NCBI GenBank assembly: GCA_035263845.1
Contig: DATFQY010000005.1
Coordinates: 1-64,000 of the forward strand
Origin: JAWOLE01 sp035263845
GTDB taxonomy: Bacteria > Acidobacteriota > Thermoanaerobaculia > UBA5066 > Gp7-AA6
Reading direction: 5' to 3'
DNA: 64,000 nt
Shown: positions 15,503-22,878 of the stretch, piece after piece
Numbering within the stretch: position 1 is the stretch's first letter
Layout of the letters: every line of letters begins with the position of its first letter
The notes under the pieces: model-generated
What the model was told of the DNA's origin: nothing
The model's database searches: none
The model's input: the letters and a program-made list of their open reading frames with translations, nothing else
Program-made: the position numbers and the translations under genes

Positions 15503-16446
15503 ATCGGGTCGGAGCGACGCTCCTGCTCCTCGCCGCCCTCGCCCCTCCGGCCTTCGCAGAAAACCCCGACTTGAAAGACCTTCTCGCCTCCGCCGCGCGG
15601 GAGGTCGTCGCGGAGTTCGCGGACAAGGGGCTTCAGGCGGACGGCCTCTCGATCTCCGTCATCGACCTCACGAGCGACGCCGCGGGCTCGTACCGCGGGG
15701 ACGTCTCCTTCTATCCGGCCTCGGTCGTGAAGGCGTTTTACCTGGCGTACTACGAGAACCAGAAGGAGGCGGGGAAGCTGAAGGACACGCCGGAGCTCGT
15801 CCGCGCCGTCAAGGACATGATCACCGTCTCCTCCAACGACGCCACCGGCTTCGTGGTGGACTCGATCACGGGCACGACCTCGGGTCCCGAGCTGTCGGGC
15901 AGGGATTGGGACCAGTGGAAAGAGCGGCGCGAGGCTGTCAACCGCTTCTTCGCCTCGCGCGGCTACCGCGGGTTGAACGCCAACCAGAAGACCTTCTGCG
16001 AGGACGCGTATGGCCGCGAGCAGGCGTTCCGCGACGGCGGAAAGAACCGAAACCGGATGACCACGGACCTCGTCGCGCGGCTCTTCAAGGAGATCGCCCG
16101 GGGCGAGCTCGCCGGTCCCGCGGGAACGAAGGAGATGCTGGGACTGCTCGAGCGCGACGTCACGCCCGCCAAGCCCTTCGACGACTTCGAGCTGGAAGAC
16201 GCCCGCCTCGCCGGCCAGAAGCTCCCGGCCGGGACCCGCGTTTGGTCCAAGTCGGGCGACGCCTACGACGTGCATCACCTCGTGGCGCGGGTGCTTCCGC
16301 CCAACGGGGCGGATTTCGTCCTCGCGGTCTTCACGAAAGGGGTCAAGACCGTTGCCGGAGTCATCCCGCGCGTCTACGAGAAAGTTGGCGAGTACTTCGC
16401 CGCGAAACCGATCCGGCTTCCCCCGCCGGCGCCGCGCTCGCAGTGA
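15499..16446 (+). CDS. Exported class A beta-lactamase-like serine hydrolase
   Basis: 315 residues if read from CTG 15499. Active-site motifs of the serine beta-lactamase/DD-peptidase fold are present: S75-V-V-K78, S112-N-D114, and K-S-G late in the protein (WSKSGDAYD). The substrate is unknown; it could be a peptidase, esterase or beta-lactamase. The first standard start codon is TTG 15571, but that would remove a perfect signal peptide (MNRVGATLLLLAALAPPAFA then ENPD). The only NTG codon that keeps the whole signal peptide is CTG 15499, which overlaps the preceding stop as CTGA. It is co-directional with the cox operon but functionally separate. Confidence 0.82.
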   Translation: MNRVGATLLLLAALAPPAFAENPDLKDLLASAAREVVAEFADKGLQADGLSISVIDLTSDAAGSYRGDVSFYPASVVKAFYLAYYENQKEAGKLKDTPELVRAVKDMITVSSNDATGFVVDSITGTTSGPELSGRDWDQWKERREAVNRFFASRGYRGLNANQKTFCEDAYGREQAFRDGGKNRNRMTTDLVARLFKEIARGELAGPAGTKEMLGLLERDVTPAKPFDDFELEDARLAGQKLPAGTRVWSKSGDAYDVHHLVARVLPPNGADFVLAVFTKGVKTVAGVIPRVYEKVGEYFAAKPIRLPPPAPRSQ

Positions 16447-17099
16447 GCGTCCTTCCGAAGGTCCTCGGCGCGGCCATCGCTCTTCACCGGGCGACGCTGA
16501 AGGTCGAGCTTCTCCACGAGGACCGCTACCGCGCGCTCGCGCGGCGCGAGGTCCCGATCCTCTTCGTGCTATGGCACGGCCGGATGTACCTTTCGATCCA
16601 GGCCCACCGGCGCCAGGGGATCGTGACGATGGCGTCGCAGTCGAAGGACGGCGAGCTGATCGCGAGGTGGCTCGAGGCCAACGGCTACGTCGTCGTCCGG
16701 GGGTCGAGCTCCCGCGGGGGCGGCCAGGCCCTGCGCGAGATGGTGCGGCAGGTGCGCTCGGGGCGGCATGCCGCGTTGACGGTGGACGGCCCAAGAGGGC
16801 CCGCGCGAATCGTTCAGCCGGGCGTGGTCCAGCTCGCGCGCCTGACCGGCGCGTGGATCCTCCCGATCACGTCCTCGAGCGCGAGCGGCAAGCTCCTCTC
16901 CTCCTGGGACCGGTTCCTCTTGCCGCGCCCCTTCTCGCGCAACGTCGTCGCCTACGGTGAGCCCTTCCCGATCTCCGCGGAGCAGACCGAGGAGGCGGCG
17001 CTCTCGCGGGTCGCCGCGGCCCTGGACGGCGCCACCGCGGAGGCGGACGAGGCGGCCGGTCTCGCCCCGGAGCCCCGGCGGCTGGAGAGGCCCGCGTGA
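16443..17099 (+). CDS. DUF374 lysophospholipid acyltransferase-like protein
   Basis: 218 residues of the DUF374 family, related to LPLAT/lipid A acyltransferases. Diagnostic stretches are LWHGRMYL, SQSKDGELIARWLE, VVRGSSSRGGGQAL and TVDGPRGPARIVQPGV. It is expected to act at the cytoplasmic face of the inner membrane, transferring an acyl chain to a lipid A-type or phospholipid acceptor; the exact acceptor is not known. It starts with GTG 16443 overlapping the hydrolase stop (GTGA) and overlaps the next gene by four bases. Longer reading upstream in this frame is a shadow. Confidence 0.87.
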   Translation: MSVLPKVLGAAIALHRATLKVELLHEDRYRALARREVPILFVLWHGRMYLSIQAHRRQGIVTMASQSKDGELIARWLEANGYVVVRGSSSRGGGQALREMVRQVRSGRHAALTVDGPRGPARIVQPGVVQLARLTGAWILPITSSSASGKLLSSWDRFLLPRPFSRNVVAYGEPFPISAEQTEEAALSRVAAALDGATAEADEAAGLAPEPRRLERPA

Positions 17100-17479
17100 A
17101 GCGCCCGGGCCTGCGCACGCTCGCGCTCTTCGCGGTGGCCCTCGCGCTCGCCGGCGGAGCGGTCTGGTTCGTGCGCGGCCGCGGCCCGCGGCCCGTCCGG
17201 ATCTCGGGAAAAACCGTCGCGTCGGATGGGAGACCGCTCTCCGGTGTGGAGGTCACACTCGAGGTGGCGCCCGACGACACGGAGGAGGAAGGCGCGGTCG
17301 AGCGCGCGGGCACGGTCTCCGACGAGAACGGAGACTTCTCCATCGAGTACCAGTCGCACTGGAAGGCTCCCTCCTATCGTCTCGCCGCGGCCAAGGCCGG
17401 CTACCGCGAGCTGTCGGTGGGATCGGCCGAGACGCTCAAGCCGCCGGTCATGCTGCGCCTGGCCCCGGTCAATCCCTGA
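17096..17479 (+). CDS. Membrane-anchored carboxypeptidase-regulatory-like domain protein
   Basis: 127 residues: one N-terminal membrane helix (TLALFAVALALAGGAVWFV) followed by a small beta-sandwich with ISGKTVASDGRPLSGVEVTLE, DENGDFSIEY and KAGYRELSVG, the pattern of carboxypeptidase regulatory-like domains. Such modules mediate adhesion or protein contacts at the cell surface rather than catalysis. It starts with GTG 17096 overlapping the previous stop, and its end faces the DUF3179 gene on the opposite strand 20 bases away. Confidence 0.7.
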   Translation: MKRPGLRTLALFAVALALAGGAVWFVRGRGPRPVRISGKTVASDGRPLSGVEVTLEVAPDDTEEEGAVERAGTVSDENGDFSIEYQSHWKAPSYRLAAAKAGYRELSVGSAETLKPPVMLRLAPVNP

Positions 17480-17499
17480 GCCGCTGACCGGAAGCGCCG

Positions 17500-18417
17500 T
17501 CAGGGCTCTTCGAGCGTCCGCACACGGGCGAAGTGTAGGTTCGCCGCGAACCAGAACATCGGAATGAGCGGGCGCTCGGCGCCGTCCGGTCCCCAGGCGC
17601 GCGCCGTCCGGAGTTTCGGGTCCCAGCCGACGCGGACCGTCTCGCCCTCGAGGCACGCTTCGAAGCCGCTGCGCGCCTCGACCTGCTCCGCGGTGAGGGC
17701 GAGGGCCTCGTCCCCCGAGGCGAGCACGAGGACGTTGCGCTTGGGCCCGTAGCGGCGGTCCTCGGTTTTCCGGCCGGAGACGCCCTGCCAGTTCGAGGCC
17801 CGGTAGACCCGCATCAGGATCGGCTCGGACGTGTCGTCCTCCAGGTCCATGTAGAGGGTGCCCGGAGCGGCGCTCTCCCAGTCGCGCGCCCTCGCGACGA
17901 CGGAGGGAATGGCCCGGAGCGACTCGCCGGCGAGCGGGCCATGGATGGCCGCCCCGGTCGCGGGAGACCAGTACGTCCCGGTCTCGAGGTCCCGCAGGAC
18001 GAGGGTGTCGCGCCAGAGAGCCCCGGAGTTCTCGAAGTGGAGGACGCGGCCGCCCGCGCGGCTCTCGTACACCGCGGTGATCGCGGTCAGGGCGCAGCGG
18101 GCCACGACGAACGGAACGCCGGGGACCGAGTCGTTGACGACCTCGAAGCGGTCGAGCAGCCCGATCGGGTAGGCCCGCGGGACCGCTCCGATCGTGACGC
18201 CGAGGACGCGCGTGTCCGCGTCGGGAGGATCGCTGTGGATGTCCGCGGTGACGAGGCTGGGCTTGACGACGACGGGGAACGCCGAGGCCGGCTTCATCTG
18301 GACGATCGGGTCGCCCGAGACGACCGCGACTCGCGGGTTGGAGCGATACTGGTGCGAGAAGCAGGCGAGGGCGCCGGCGGCGGTCAGACAGGCGAGATGC
18401 CGAGCGAGACCTCGCAT
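17500..18417 (-). CDS. DUF3179 family lipoprotein
   Basis: 305 residues. The start ATG 18417 gives a signal peptide with lipobox-like ALACF (Cys about residue 19). The body matches DUF3179: GVTIGAVPRAYPIGLL, VNDSVPGVPFVVARCALT, FENSGALWRDTLVLRD and TGTYWSPATGAAIHGPLAG. The function of this family is unknown; a conserved Cys in ARCALT is notable. It begins ten bases after mqnE on the same strand and is presumably co-transcribed with it. Reading farther upstream to 18492 is possible but would overlap mqnE and spoil the signal peptide. Confidence 0.85.
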   Translation of the reverse strand: MRGLARHLACLTAAGALACFSHQYRSNPRVAVVSGDPIVQMKPASAFPVVVKPSLVTADIHSDPPDADTRVLGVTIGAVPRAYPIGLLDRFEVVNDSVPGVPFVVARCALTAITAVYESRAGGRVLHFENSGALWRDTLVLRDLETGTYWSPATGAAIHGPLAGESLRAIPSVVARARDWESAAPGTLYMDLEDDTSEPILMRVYRASNWQGVSGRKTEDRRYGPKRNVLVLASGDEALALTAEQVEARSGFEACLEGETVRVGWDPKLRTARAWGPDGAERPLIPMFWFAANLHFARVRTLEEP

Positions 18418-18427
18418 CGCCGCCGCC

Positions 18428-19561
18428 TCAGACCGGCACCGAGACCGGTTCCGCGCGCGACCCGGACCGGACCACACGCCGGTAGTGCGCATCCCGCTCG
18501 ACCGGTTCCCGCCCGGACTCCCGGATCAGCCGCTCGAAGTCGGTCCTCGACATTCCAGAGGCCGTCGTCGCGCCCGCGGCGTGGGTGATCGTTTCGTCCA
18601 CGACGGTCCCGACGAGGTCGTCCGCGCCGAAGAAGAGCGCGATCTGGGCCAGCTTGACGCCGATCTGAATCCAGTACGCCTTGACGTGCGGGATGTTGTC
18701 GAGCAGCAGCCTCGAGACCGCGATGACTCGAAGGTCCGTCTGGCCGGAGGAGGCCGGCAGGTCGGCGAGCGGGGTGTTCTCCGGATGGAAGGCCAGGGGG
18801 ATCAGGCCCGTGAGGCCTCCCGTCTCGTCCTGCAGCCGGCGCAGGCGGAGCAGGTGGTCCACCCGGTCCTCGACGGTCTCGACGTGGCCATAGAGCATCG
18901 TGGCGTTGGTCTTGATCCCCTGGAGATGGCACTCCCGCGCGATCGCGAGCCATTCCTCGCCGGTGATCTTGTTCTTGCAGATACGATCCCGGACGCGCTT
19001 CTCGAAGATCTCGGCGCCGCCCCCCGGGCAGGAATCCATCCCGGCTTCGTGAAGCAGGCGGATCGTCTCGGGGATCGACTTGCCGCCGACCCGGGCGATC
19101 CAGTCGATCTCGACCATCGTGAAGGCCTTGAGGTGAACGCCGGGGAAGCGCTCCTTGAGCGCCCGGAGAAGGCCGGTGTAGTACTCGAACGGCCACGTCG
19201 GATGGAGTCCTCCGACGATGTGGAACTCGGTGACGGCCTCGCTGTAGCCCTTGCCCGCCTCCTCGACGCATTCCCCGATCGCCATCTCGTAGCCGCCCGG
19301 CTCGTTGACCTTCCGGGCCCACGCGCAGAGGGCGCAGTCCACCCAGCAGAGGTTGGTGGGATTCAGGTAACGGTTGACGTTGTAGAAGGCGAGGTTGCCG
19401 TGCCGCTCCTCACGCACCCGGTTGGCCAGGCGTCCAAGGCCCAGGAAATCCTTCGTCCGGAAGAGGCGGACGCCGTCGTCGAAGGTGAGTCGCTCCCCGG
19501 CGAAGACTTTCTCGGCGAGCTCCGAGAGCTCCGAGCCGCGGAAGGATTCGAGCCCGCTCAC
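18428..19561 (-). CDS. mqnE: Aminofutalosine synthase (menaquinone biosynthesis radical SAM enzyme)
   Basis: 377 residues. The radical SAM cluster motif is C72-W-V-D-C76-A-L-C79. Downstream, GGLHPTWPFEYY, HLKAFTMVEI, SCPGGGAEIF and TNATMLYGHVET match MqnE rather than MqnC. MqnE makes aminofutalosine from a chorismate-derived precursor and SAM, the first committed stage of the futalosine route to menaquinone. The start is GTG 19561, overlapping the upstream small gene as GTGA. The reading frame is open farther upstream, but that part shadows the small gene. No other mqn genes are visible in the window. Confidence 0.92.
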   Translation of the reverse strand: MSGLESFRGSELSELAEKVFAGERLTFDDGVRLFRTKDFLGLGRLANRVREERHGNLAFYNVNRYLNPTNLCWVDCALCAWARKVNEPGGYEMAIGECVEEAGKGYSEAVTEFHIVGGLHPTWPFEYYTGLLRALKERFPGVHLKAFTMVEIDWIARVGGKSIPETIRLLHEAGMDSCPGGGAEIFEKRVRDRICKNKITGEEWLAIARECHLQGIKTNATMLYGHVETVEDRVDHLLRLRRLQDETGGLTGLIPLAFHPENTPLADLPASSGQTDLRVIAVSRLLLDNIPHVKAYWIQIGVKLAQIALFFGADDLVGTVVDETITHAAGATTASGMSRTDFERLIRESGREPVERDAHYRRVVRSGSRAEPVSVPV

Positions 19562-19782
19562 GGAATGGCGGGCTTGGTGACCGGCTGGTAGGGCTCCCGC
19601 GACTCGGGCGCGATGTCGTCCACGAAGGGCTGGACGTAGCGATAGCACTCCCAGCAGTACTTCTCCTCGGCTTGGAACTGGAAGTCCACGACCCTGCCGA
19701 CGGCCGGGAAATCCAGGATCTCCTTGCCGCAGCGGTGGCAGTGGTCCTTCTGTCCGCGAATCAGTCTCCAGACGGGACCCAT
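19558..19782 (-). CDS. 74-residue four-cysteine zinc-ribbon-like protein
   Basis: Very small soluble protein with two CxxC knuckles, C15-H-R-C18 and C43-W-E-C46, 24 residues apart, a classic zinc ribbon spacing. The linker EILDFPAVGRVVDFQFQAEE and the aromatic tail are otherwise unfamiliar. The start ATG follows the preceding tiny gene by 15 bases and the stop overlaps mqnE (GTGA), so the two are translationally linked. It might be a metal-binding accessory or regulator; I do not recognise a named family. Confidence 0.65.
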   Translation of the reverse strand: MGPVWRLIRGQKDHCHRCGKEILDFPAVGRVVDFQFQAEEKYCWECYRYVQPFVDDIAPESREPYQPVTKPAIP

Positions 19783-19797
19783 GAGGTTTTCATCCTA

Positions 19798-19965
19798 TCA
19801 GCTTTGAGTGATCTCTTTTCGCAGCGTTTCCTTTTCCTTCCGGCGGTCGTACTTCTTCCCCTCGCCATGTTGCTTCTCGGTTTTGCGGGGGAGAGGGAGA
19901 CGGACCGAGGGCGGAGCGGGGCCCTTGCTGGCCATCTTCTTTCGGCGGCGGCGTCGGGGCTTCAT
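19798..19965 (-). CDS. Small very basic protein (55 residues)
   Basis: Reading from ATG 19965 gives a 55-residue protein with Arg/Lys runs (MKPRRRRRKK, then RKTEKQHGEGKKYDRRKEKE), likely disordered and able to bind nucleic acid. Its ATG overlaps the MFS transporter stop (ATGA), and the zinc-ribbon gene follows. The tight packing supports it; composition alone could also arise by chance in GC-rich DNA, so the call is moderate. Confidence 0.5.
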   Translation of the reverse strand: MKPRRRRRKKMASKGPAPPSVRLPLPRKTEKQHGEGKKYDRRKEKETLRKEITQS

Positions 19966-21152
19966 CGGCGCCCTTTCGTCGCGAATCGAAAGAGGAGAAG
20001 GGCGGCGGTCGCGACGAGCGACAGAGCGGCTCCGATCAGGAAGGCCGTCCTGGGTCCGAACATCTTCCACCACAAGCCGAAGAGAATCGACGCGGGCAGG
20101 GCCGCGAGCCCGACGGCGCCGTGGAAGACGCCGAAGGCTCGGCCGCGCAGTTCTCCCTCGGCGAGGTCGGCGATGAGCGCCCGCTCGGCCCCTTCCGTCG
20201 CCGCGAAGAACAGCGCATAGAAGCCGAAGAGCGCCCATGCCGCGAGCGGGCTGGCCGCGAACGCGAACCCGACGTAGGCGAGAGTGTAGATGCCCCATCC
20301 CGCGACGATCAGAGGCGTGCGCCCAACCCGGTCTGACAGGGAGCCGGCCGGGACGCCGACGAGCGCCTTGGCGCCGTTGAAGAACGCCCAGAGGAGAGGG
20401 AGCTGCCAGACCGGAATGCCGCAGTCTTTCGCTCGAAGAAGCAGGAAGGCGTCGGTGGAGTTGGCGAGCGTGAAGAGGCAGAAGATCCCGATGATCATCC
20501 AGAGCCGGCGGGGGAGCTTCGGCGGCCACTCCAGCTTCACATTCGCCGCGCGGCTCTCGGACTTTCCCGCTGGGATCCGGAACACGAGCACCGCGACGGC
20601 CAGGAGCCCCGGGACGAGCGTCAGCAGGAAGACGGTGCGCTCCCCCTGGATGAAGAACTTCAGGAGCAGCGCGGCGACGAGCGGGCCGACGAACGCGCCC
20701 GCGTTGTCCATCGCCCGCTGCAAGCCGTAGGCGCGGCCGCGGTCGCCCGAGGACGCGAGGTCGGCCAGGAGCGCGTCGCGGGGCGGAGTGCGGAGGCCCT
20801 TTCCGAGACGGTCGAAGAACCGGATCGCGAGGATCTGTCCCCAGTTGGCTGCCACCCCGACGAGCGATCTCGCCACGGTCGCGAGCGAGTAGCCGGCGAC
20901 GACGAAGGGCTTGCGGCGTTTCGCCCTGTCCGACCACCACCCGGCGCCGATCTTGGCGAGCGAGGAGGTGGATTCCGCGATCCCTTCGATCAGACCCAGC
21001 GCGGCCGGCCCCGCCCCCAAAGTCCTGGTGATGAAGTCGGGCAGGAGCGGGTAAATCATTTCTGATGCGGCGTCGTTCAAGAAGGAAACCCAACCGAGGG
21101 CCCAGATCCCGCGTCCGGCCGCTCCAGAGCCGTTTTTCATTCGGCGATTCAA
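19962..21152 (-). CDS. MFS transporter
   Basis: About 396 residues with 12 predicted membrane helices. The loop 2-3 motif is GWWSDRAKRRKP and its repeat in the second half is GSLSDRVGRTP, both standard for the major facilitator superfamily; RFFDRLGKGLRTPPRDALL is typical of the drug-efflux-like subgroup. The substrate is not predictable. The start could be TTG 21152, which has AAGGA seven bases upstream, or ATG 21140, which lacks one. It is divergent from recO and followed, with a four-base overlap, by a tiny basic protein gene. Confidence 0.88.
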   Translation of the reverse strand: MNRRMKNGSGAAGRGIWALGWVSFLNDAASEMIYPLLPDFITRTLGAGPAALGLIEGIAESTSSLAKIGAGWWSDRAKRRKPFVVAGYSLATVARSLVGVAANWGQILAIRFFDRLGKGLRTPPRDALLADLASSGDRGRAYGLQRAMDNAGAFVGPLVAALLLKFFIQGERTVFLLTLVPGLLAVAVLVFRIPAGKSESRAANVKLEWPPKLPRRLWMIIGIFCLFTLANSTDAFLLLRAKDCGIPVWQLPLLWAFFNGAKALVGVPAGSLSDRVGRTPLIVAGWGIYTLAYVGFAFAASPLAAWALFGFYALFFAATEGAERALIADLAEGELRGRAFGVFHGAVGLAALPASILFGLWWKMFGPRTAFLIGAALSLVATAALLLFRFATKGRR

Positions 21153-21198
21153 TAAGATTTCCTTATTTCTTTCGGGATCGACGGCCGCTGGCCGGCTC

Positions 21199-21219
21199 CG
21201 CCGATCATCATAATCGGCG
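21199..21219 (+). promoter_or_regulatory. Hairpin and -10-like box directly before recO
   Basis: Perfect inverted repeat CGCCGAT-CATCATA-ATCGGCG ends one base before the recO GTG. CATAAT (21209-21214) lies inside it, exactly six bases before the GTG, and no ribosome-binding site is visible. This geometry suits a leaderless transcript, with the palindrome as a possible operator over the -10. A convincing -35 is not seen. Confidence 0.4.
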
Positions 21220-21220
21220 C

Positions 21221-21958
21221 GTGCACCACCAGTCCTCCGAGTCCTTCATCCTCGCCACTTATCCCTTGCGGGAAAAGGACCGGATCGTGTCCTTCCTGAC
21301 CCGCGACGCGGGGAAAAAGCGCGGGGTAGCCCGCGGAGCGCGCAATCCTCGGAGCCAGTTCGCCGGCCTGCTCGAGCCGATGACCGAGGCGAACGTGACC
21401 TACTTCGAGAAGGAGGGCCGGGAGCTCGTCTCGATCAACTCGCTCGATGCGATCCGTCCATCCTTCCCGCTCTCGAAGGACCTGGACCGGGCGCTCCTCG
21501 TTTCGGCGCTCGCGGAGAGCCTCCAGACGTTCGTTCCCGACTCCGATCCTGCGGAGCCGTTCTACCGGCTGGCGCGGCACGTCCTCGACGCGCTCTTCGC
21601 CGGCGGCGCTCCCGCCGCCGCCCGCGCCTACTTCGACGTCTGGATCCTGAAGCTCTCAGGCCTCTTTCCCTCACCCTTCGAGTGCGCCGGCTGCGAAGTC
21701 CCACTAGATCCGGCTGGGCCGCTCCTCTTCGACGGCCGGCGGCCGGGCTTCATCGGCCCGGAGTGCCGCTCGGGCGAAGTTGTCCGACTCTCGGCGGAGG
21801 CGTGCGAGACGCTCCACGCCTTCCTTCGGGCCCCCTTCGACCCCGCCCGCCATCACAGGGGAGTCGCGGAGATCTCCGCTGTCGTTTCGCTGGCCCGCCG
21901 CCACTTCCTGGGCCACGAGCTGAAGTCCCAGAAAGTGCTCGCCGAAGTGCTGGGTTAG
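21221..21958 (+). CDS. recO: DNA repair protein RecO
   Basis: 245 residues. The N-terminal OB domain reads ESFILATYPLREKDRIVSFLTRDAGKKRGVARGARN, given here by its key parts (YPLREKD, LTRDAGKKRGVARGARN). A helical domain follows, with a partial cysteine knuckle (CAGC, then PEC about 35 residues later). RecO loads RecA on SSB-coated DNA with RecR in the RecFOR gap-repair route. The start is GTG 21221; the frame is open upstream but conservation begins here. The gene order recO-glyQ-glyS-ppdK occurs in several bacterial phyla. Confidence 0.9.
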   Translation: MHHQSSESFILATYPLREKDRIVSFLTRDAGKKRGVARGARNPRSQFAGLLEPMTEANVTYFEKEGRELVSINSLDAIRPSFPLSKDLDRALLVSALAESLQTFVPDSDPAEPFYRLARHVLDALFAGGAPAAARAYFDVWILKLSGLFPSPFECAGCEVPLDPAGPLLFDGRRPGFIGPECRSGEVVRLSAEACETLHAFLRAPFDPARHHRGVAEISAVVSLARRHFLGHELKSQKVLAEVLG

Positions 21959-21971
21959 ACTGCGAGTTTCG

Positions 21972-22859
21972 ATGCTCACTTTGCAACGGCTCATCGCGGA
22001 GTTGTCCGCTTTCTGGGAAGGCGAGGGGTGCCTGATCGAGCAGCCCTACGACATGCCCATGGGAGCGGGAACGATGCACCCCGCGACGTTCCTGAGAGTT
22101 CTCGGGCCCGAGCCGTGGCGCTGCGCCTACGTCCAGCCCTCGCGCCGGCCGGCGGACGCCCGCTATGGGGAGAACCCGTTCCGCCTCGGCAAGCACCTCC
22201 AGCTCCAGGTGGTGTTGAAGCCGTCCCCCGAAGACGTCCAAAACATGTACCTGAGGAGCCTCGAGCGCCTGGGCATCGTCCCTTCGGAGCACGACATCCG
22301 GTTCGAGGAGGACAACTGGGAGTCGCCCACCCTCGGGGCCTGGGGCGTGGGGTGGCAGGTCGTGATGGACGGGATGGAGATCACGCAGTTCACCTACTTC
22401 CAGCAGGCCGGGGGAATCGACCTTGCGCCGATCACGGCGGAGATCACTTACGGGCTCGAGCGCATCGCGATGTTCCTCGAGAAGGTGAACTCCATCTACG
22501 ACGTGATGTGGAACGAGACGCTCTCCTACGGCCAGGTCCGCCGGCAGGACGAGGTCGAGCTGTCTCGTTACGGTTTCGAGGTCGCGGACGTGGACTTCCA
22601 CACTCTGCTCTTCGAGCGAAACGAGGCGGAGGCGAAACGGGCCCTCGAAGCCGGGTGCGTGCGTCCCGCCTACGAGGCGGCGCTGGCGTGCTCGCACGCC
22701 TTCAACATCCTCGACGCGCGGGGAGCGGTCTCGGCGACCGACCGGGTCGGGCTGATCCGCCGCGTGCGCGACCTGGCGTGCGCTTGCGCCCGGGCGTACC
22801 TCGCAGAACGCCTGGCCGTCGCGAGCGAGACCACCCAGCCCGAGCCGGCGGCGGTCTGA
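21972..22859 (+). CDS. glyQ: Glycyl-tRNA synthetase alpha subunit
   Basis: 295 residues, the usual alpha-chain length. Family signatures include FWEGEGCLIEQPYDMPMGAGTMHPATFLR, given here by its parts (GCLIEQPYD, GAGTMHPATFLR), YVQPSRRPADARYGENPFR and EITYGLERIAMFLE. The alpha subunit carries the class II catalytic core for charging tRNA-Gly and works as alpha2beta2 with GlyS, which follows 19 bases later. Confidence 0.97.
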   Translation: MLTLQRLIAELSAFWEGEGCLIEQPYDMPMGAGTMHPATFLRVLGPEPWRCAYVQPSRRPADARYGENPFRLGKHLQLQVVLKPSPEDVQNMYLRSLERLGIVPSEHDIRFEEDNWESPTLGAWGVGWQVVMDGMEITQFTYFQQAGGIDLAPITAEITYGLERIAMFLEKVNSIYDVMWNETLSYGQVRRQDEVELSRYGFEVADVDFHTLLFERNEAEAKRALEAGCVRPAYEAALACSHAFNILDARGAVSATDRVGLIRRVRDLACACARAYLAERLAVASETTQPEPAAV

Positions 22860-22878
22860 CCGCGGGCCGGGCGTCGGG

